The notes below the pieces were generated by a model. It was not told the origin of the DNA and did not search any database. It was given only the letters and a program-made list of their open reading frames with translations. Positions 58,851 through 64,000 of a DNA stretch of 64,000 nucleotides are shown here, in pieces (the first letter of the stretch is position 1; each line of letters opens with the position of its first letter). Both the position numbers and the translations under genes were made by a program. Source of the stretch: Casuarina equisetifolia (taxonomy: Eukaryota > Streptophyta > Magnoliopsida > Fagales > Casuarinaceae); the NCBI GenBank assembly GCA_028551475.1, contig CM052357.1, positions 9,471,931 through 9,535,930 of the forward strand, in the 5' to 3' direction.

Positions 58851-61800
58851 AGGTTCGACCACAATTATCAACAACAAGAAGTTCTAGCAACTCTAGCCTC
58901 TCTTCACGTTGATCAACCTCTTGAAGATGGCTGGGTTGCTGACTCTGCTGCTACCTCCCACATAGTGAATGATGTTGGTAAGTTAATAGATTCTTCTCCA
59001 TACATTGGATAAGATAAAATTATGGTAGGTAATGGTGATTACGTTCCTATCACTCACATTGGAAGTACCTCTTTGATTGATGGCTCACTCTTTCTCAAGT
59101 CTGTCCTTGTAGCTCCAGAATTACAAAAAGATCTTCTCTTTGTGTCTCAACTCACCAATGATCAACCAATATTAGTCGAATTTGACTCTAATTCTTTTTC
59201 TATTAAGAACAAGATGACCCAGGAAATATTGGCCAAAGGGATTAAGAAGGGATGCTTGTATGTTCTACCAACCTCCAAGGATTTAGCTTTCTTCTCCTTT
59301 CGGCAGCATACCGTTAGTAGAAATATATGGCACTCTTGTCTTGGTCATCCCAGTGAGAATGTTCTAAACTCTCTCTTGAAGAAAAAGCTGATATTTATGT
59401 CAAAATCATCTTTATCAACCTTTTGCTCAGACTATTGTTAAGGAAGGAGTACCAAACTTCCTTTTTCTTCCTCAGAAAATCGTGCATCAGTAGCTCTTGA
59501 AAAGGTGTACTCAAATTTATGGGGTCCTGCCCTAGTTGTATCTAACTAGAATCATTTATATTATGTAGTATTTGTAGATGATTTCAGCATATTCACTTGG
59601 ATATATCCACTTCAACGTAAATTTGATTTATTCAAGACTTTTATCCTTTTTCGTAACATGGTTGAAAAACAAATTGGACTTCCAATCAAGGTCTTACAAT
59701 GTGACAATGGAGGTGAATTTGTCAATAATAGAATGGCTACATACTTGGCTGCAAATGGAATAATACAACAAATGTCTTGTCCTTATATGCCTCAACAGAA
59801 TGGTTTAGCTGAGAGAAAATATAGACATATAATTGAAATGAGAAGGACTTTCATGATACAGTCTGGTATTCCAAAACAATTTTGGTTAGAAGCTTTTATG
59901 ATAACAATTTTTCTCATTAATAGACTTCCAACTCCAGTACTTGAAGGAATTTCTCCTTTTGAGAAGCTCATGGGCGTACCCTTGATTATTCAATATTCTG
60001 TTCGTTTGGTTGTGCATGTTATCCTCATTTGAAGCATATTTTCAAAGACAAATTAGCACCAAGGTCTTTGGAATGTATTTTTCTTGAGTATAGTCCATGA
60101 CACAAAGGATATAGATGCTATCATGCACCCTCCAAACAATTATTCATTTCACGCCACGTCTTATTTAATGAAGATCTTTTTCCTCTCAAGGAATGGGTCC
60201 CGTATCTTTCAAGTGCTGATCCTCGGTCTTTGGAACAACACGAAGAAGACGCCACACCGACTACTAATAAAGTAGCTTGCCAACAAGCCGAGAATGATGA
60301 AATTAGCCCTTCCACACATTACATTCCATTGGAACCTCATGGACTTTTTAATCCTTCTTCACAGACTCCAACTTTAAATTCAAACAATTCATTATCACCC
60401 TTAGCCCATGACCCACAAGAAATCACGTCCCACACTCCATTATCATGCCAAGAAGACAACTCACAGAGGGACCACCATGCTTTTATGCCTCCTCACGTGC
60501 CTTTGCAATCTACTTCAAGATCTATGGCCTTTGATGACTTTATGTCAGATTTTGCTAAAGAAACTATTCCTTCTCACGTTTTGGTTCAAGAAATTCTAGG
60601 CCCACAAGTTGTTCATAATGAGGTTGGTGACCAACACAACACAACACAACTAACCCTTGCTCCTCTCCTACACCGACAACAATTCCTTCATTTACTGGCT
60701 GAACCCATCCCATGATTACAAGAAGTCAAGCTGGGATTTATAAATCCAATCCTAAATATGCACTTTATACTAGTACTGTGATTCCTACCCCTCCAAAGAC
60801 AGTTAAAGGAGCTCTTCAAAATTCAGAATGGAAAGCAGCAATGGATGATGAAATTAGAGCACTTCACCGAAATCAAACATGGGTTTTAGTTCCACGCATA
60901 GGATCAGAAAACCTTGTTGGTTGTCGTTGGGTTTTTAAAACTAAGTTGGCTGCCGATGGATCTATTGATCGATTAAAGGCAAAACTTGTGGCCAAAGGAT
61001 TTCATCAGGAGGCAGGAATTGACTACTTAGAGACTTTTAGTCCTGTTGTTAGATATACCACTATTCGAGTGGTCCTTTCAATTGCTCTCGTGAAAAATTG
61101 GCCACTTCTCTAATTTGATATTAATAATGCTCTCCTACATGGAACTCTTTCATAACCAGTTTACATGCATCAACCACCTAGATATGAAGATCCTTCAAAG
61201 CCCAATCACATTTGCAAACTAAGAAGAGCTCTTTATGGTTTGAAACAAGCCCCCCAGGCTTGGTATGACAGGTTTGGTTCCTTTATGTTTAAGTATGGTT
61301 TTACTATTTCACTAAAAGATTCTTCCCTATTTATTTATGATATAGGTGATGTTCAAATTTGGCTCCTTCTTTATGTTGATGACTTGATCATTAGTAGAAG
61401 CTCGTTGTACCGTATCAATAAATTTGTAGACTCACTAAGCACCCAATTCCCTCTTAAACAGCTCGGTGATTTACATTTTTTCTTAGGATTTGAAGTGCAT
61501 AAATCTAATTCTGGCTTATTTTTAAACCAAAAACAATATGCATTTGATCTTTTGCATAAAGCCTCAATGGAATCCAGTAAATCCATCTCAACACCTTTAG
61601 CCACAAAACCTCCACAACTTAAGGAACCCAACTGTCCCTTTACCTCACCTTCCACCTTTCGTAGCTTAGTTGGGGCTTTACAATACCTCACTCTCACACG
61701 TCCAGACCTAACCTTTGCTGTCAATAGGCTTTGTCAAACCATGCAAAGTCCTACCTTGTTGGATTACCACAATCTCAAACGAGTTTTGCGATATGTTCAT

Positions 61801-62241
61801 GGCATTGTTGACTACGGCTTCCATCTTCACTCCAATAGCTCTTTGGATTTATATGGCTTTGCAGATGCAGATTATGCAGGTTGTTTCACCACCTATCGTT
61901 CAACCTCCGGCTCTTGCTTCTTTTTGGGAGCAAATATTGTCTCTTGGAGCTCCCGTCGGCAATCTACTGTGTCACGGTCATCTGCTAAAGCTGAGTATAG
62001 AAGCCTAGTTGCCGCTGCCGCTGCTGCCGAATCAACTTGGATTTGCTCTCTTCTTTGTGAATTGTCAATCTCGCAACCACGACCCACTCTTCTTCATTGT
62101 GACAACATAACTGCCTTAACACTTACCACGAAGCCCGTTCTTCACAACAAGACCAAGCACATTCAAGTAGATTATCATTATGTTCGTGAAAAGGTTGCTC
62201 TCGAAACTCTTGTCACTGTCTACGTTCCTTCCTCTGCTTAA
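58851..62241 (+). pseudogene. Copia pol remnant (protease, integrase, RT, RNase H)
   Basis: Protease motif VADSAATSHI near 58935. The integrase region has HSCLGHP (about 59333), FVDDFS, CDNGGEF (about 59700) and QNGLAERKYRHI. Reverse transcriptase has WVFKTKLAADGSIDRLKAK, LYGLKQAPQAWYDRF and the copia YVDD box as LLYVDDLII (about 61370). RNase H has LYGFADADYAG and SRSSAKAEYR. Stops occur at 59010, 59439, 61111, 61153 and elsewhere. A frameshift near 59985 breaks the end of the integrase, and the frame changes again around 60710. Non-functional. Confidence -1.
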
Positions 62242-62329
62242 CTTGCAGACATTCTCACTAAGCCGCTCTCGTGTTCATCGTTCTGCTCATTTTGCTCCAA
62301 ACTTGGCGTTGCGCCACCCGCCCCACCAA

Positions 62330-62342
62330 GTTTGTGGGGGGA
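62330..62342 (+). other. Polypurine tract of the copia element
   Basis: The purine-rich gtttgtgggggga immediately precedes the 3' LTR. Confidence -1.
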
Positions 62343-62662
62343 TAAAAAGCTAAATCAACAACGTCAACCACCAAAAGCAAAAAGCAAGTTTGAAAAGTCA
62401 AAAGAAGCTTTTCCCTCCTCTTTCCATAATGCTCCTCACCTTGACATCAAAACAGAGCACTCAAACCCAGGGAAAACCCAGGCAGGCAACTGTTGGCATT
62501 TAAACTCCAATCGAATAGATTACCGTTACTTCCATTAATGGAGTGCTAGTCGTTAAGCTGAGCTAGCCGTTCCTCTTTGTATTGTATAAATACACAATCG
62601 TGTATTACCATTCTCTTACCCATCAATGTACTTTGTCTTTCCTAAATAAACTCACTCTTTTC

Positions 62663-62697
<35 letters not shown>

Positions 62698-62718
62698 TCT
62701 TATTTTCAATTTTCTTCT
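62343..62718 (+). repeat. 3' LTR of the copia element
   Basis: About 376 bp, roughly 97% identical by eye to the 5' LTR. Same TATA-like region and (CT)n run near the end. Confidence -1.
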
Positions 62719-63902
62719 TATGTTTTTGTTAATCTACATTTAGACAAACATGCATAGCAGTGAAAATCCAGATACCACTGTTCAACTTAAGAAGGAAAAA
62801 TACCAACTGAAAATAAGATAAATCATAAAAAAATTATTTACAAGAATATTTGCTGGCTTCACATCTATGTACGATCCCAAGGTTATGCAGAAACTGTAAA
62901 GCCTTTGCTGCAAAAAAAAAAAAAAAAATGGATAAGGAAAAACAAGGGTAAGTCATCCAAATGAAACTTTTAGAAATTAGCAATTGAGAAAAAAAAAAAC
63001 TAAACAGGAATTTTATTGGACAATCAATCATCAAAACTAGTATAATGACTACAGAGGTTGAACTACAAATAGTTTATTCTTACATTCATTTCATATTCTT
63101 AGTCTTCATAATTTTCCAATTATAAAATCAGGATAATGAGGTTTCTATCATCTTCTAACCTGTTATGAAATCAGTACAGCACCCTGAGTGACTGATAGTA
63201 TTTGAAGACCAGTAGAATTTGAGATCTCCAATACTTTAGCTTTAAATACAAAACAAAAAACATTCCAAGAAAAAACTGCTGCAGAACGTTTTTGGTGTTT
63301 TAATATGAGTAATTGGTAGACTCAATGATTCTTGCAACACTTGGTATATAAAAGCAACAATTAGAAAATCATGCCGACTCTTCCTTCAAATTAGTGAACC
63401 CCTTAAGTTCGAGCATGAGATTTGGTGCTAATGTAATCGACATTACTGATAGTGATTTTTGCGTTAAAAGAACTATATCCTATACCTCCGATAAACAATC
63501 ATAAGAGACAAGTAAGTGAGAGAGCATCAATAAAATACCCAATGATTCGTTAACAAAGTCCACATTACATGCATGAATAATGGGGAGAAACTAGTTAAAA
63601 CATTAAATTAGAGAGAGCAAAAATAATGAAAAATAAGAAAACGAAAGAGGTATTGGAAGTTATACCTAACAGGACTCTGATCATCAGCGCCTGATCATTA
63701 CTCGGAGTTCATTCTTCCCTGTGTATCATGTCCGCGAGATTCGGAGGTTCGTAGAAATCAAGGAAGAACAAATAGTTGGGTGGCTTCGCATGTGCTGCAA
63801 TCAGTTTTGCTATCCCAGGATGGTCTAGCTCACTCCATTTGCGAATTTTATTTTTCAAAAGGACAAGCAAAACATCAGTAATCACATAAAAATGCTTAAC
63901 AG

Positions 63903-63961
<59 letters not shown>

Positions 63962-63990
63962 ATAACAAGTGAACTCATCAATGTCTTCAG
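62719..63990 (-). pseudogene. Duplicated kinase-PP2C fragment, distal part
   Basis: Continues the copy interrupted by the copia element and matches about 50722-51970 of the intact gene. The HRD-exon counterpart (about 62850-62915) has a 2-nt deletion within the catalytic-loop codons, destroying HRD. The next exon counterpart at 63666-63832 keeps its full 167-nt length. The next upstream exon is cut short, and homology ends near 63990. The ATG exon is absent. With the frameshift and lost splice donor of the proximal part, this is clearly a non-functional partial duplicate. Confidence -1.
63903..63960. repeat. (AT)n(AG)n compound microsatellite
   Basis: About 11 AT followed by about 16 AG units, at the place where the parent gene has only short versions (51910-51933). 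Confidence -1.
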
Positions 63991-64000
63991 AACCTGTTTG

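Larger units (their letters stand above)
57498..62718 (+). mobile_element. Ty1/copia LTR retrotransposon, defective
   Basis: Complete in structure: 5' LTR, tRNA-Met-type primer site, gag with zinc knuckle, then protease, integrase, reverse transcriptase and RNase H in the copia order, a polypurine tract and 3' LTR. About 5.2 kb. It sits in the DFG exon of the duplicated kinase-PP2C fragment. Flanks share ATG next to both LTRs, a weak trace of a target-site duplication. Numerous in-frame stops and at least two frameshifts show it can no longer make its own proteins. Confidence -1.

Noticed and set aside
63903-63960. CRISPR-like or other regular array
   Set aside because: It is a dinucleotide microsatellite; no spacer-repeat structure exists, and this is a plant nuclear genome.

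Overview
This is a nuclear segment of a flowering-plant (core eudicot) genome. The signs are many short exons with GT-AG introns in AT-rich DNA, plant-specific families (disproportionating enzyme DPE2, PI4K gamma, phytocystatin, EAR-motif C2H2 factor, kinase-PP2C fusion) and Ty1/copia retroelements. The species cannot be named from the sequence alone. The trio DPE2, PI4K gamma and kinase-PP2C recalls the Arabidopsis neighbours At2g40840, At2g40850 and At2g40860 (from memory, to be checked), so this looks like a conserved microsyntenic block with local insertions.

Layout, left to right. 1-6.0 kb: a MEKK1-like MAPKKK whose kinase domain is decayed (HRD is HRN, DFGL is DFGW, the activation-segment exon is out of frame). 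6.0-9.2 kb: gene-poor. 9.25-14.5 kb: a five-exon gene for a membrane or GPI-anchored DUF7036-type protein with a 16-histidine run. 14.5-17.3 kb: gene-poor, with the DPE2 promoter and 5' UTR. 17.4-27.0 kb: a complete DPE2 gene of 22 coding exons (969 aa), with a clear U12-type AT-AC intron and an unexplained coding-like insert in a late intron. 28.6-31.4 kb: PI4K gamma with one coding exon. 32.28-32.73 kb (-): a small unknown protein with a long poly-Glu tract. 32.85-36.6 kb: gene-poor. 36.84-37.47 kb: a WRN-like DEDDy 3'-5' exonuclease. 37.5-41.7 kb: gene-poor, starting with an 84-bp tandem duplication. 41.77-42.64 kb: an EAR-motif single C2H2 zinc-finger factor. 43.2-43.5 kb: a probable TRIM miniature LTR element. 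44.35-52.34 kb (-): an intact 12-exon protein kinase plus PP2C gene (658 aa). 54.36-55.37 kb: a two-exon secreted phytocystatin. 55.9-64.0 kb: a decayed second copy of the middle of the kinase-PP2C gene, split by a 5.2-kb copia LTR retrotransposon that is itself full of stops and frameshifts.

No shared operon or pathway is expected in a plant genome. Functionally, DPE2 works in cytosolic maltose metabolism, PI4K gamma belongs to a lipid/protein kinase-like family, the WRN-like exonuclease acts in DNA maintenance, the cystatin inhibits papain-like proteases, and the C2H2 protein is a probable transcriptional repressor. The most distinctive items are the kinase-phosphatase fusion with its nested duplicate/retrotransposon pseudogene, the AT-AC intron, the miniature LTR element and the broken MAPKKK.
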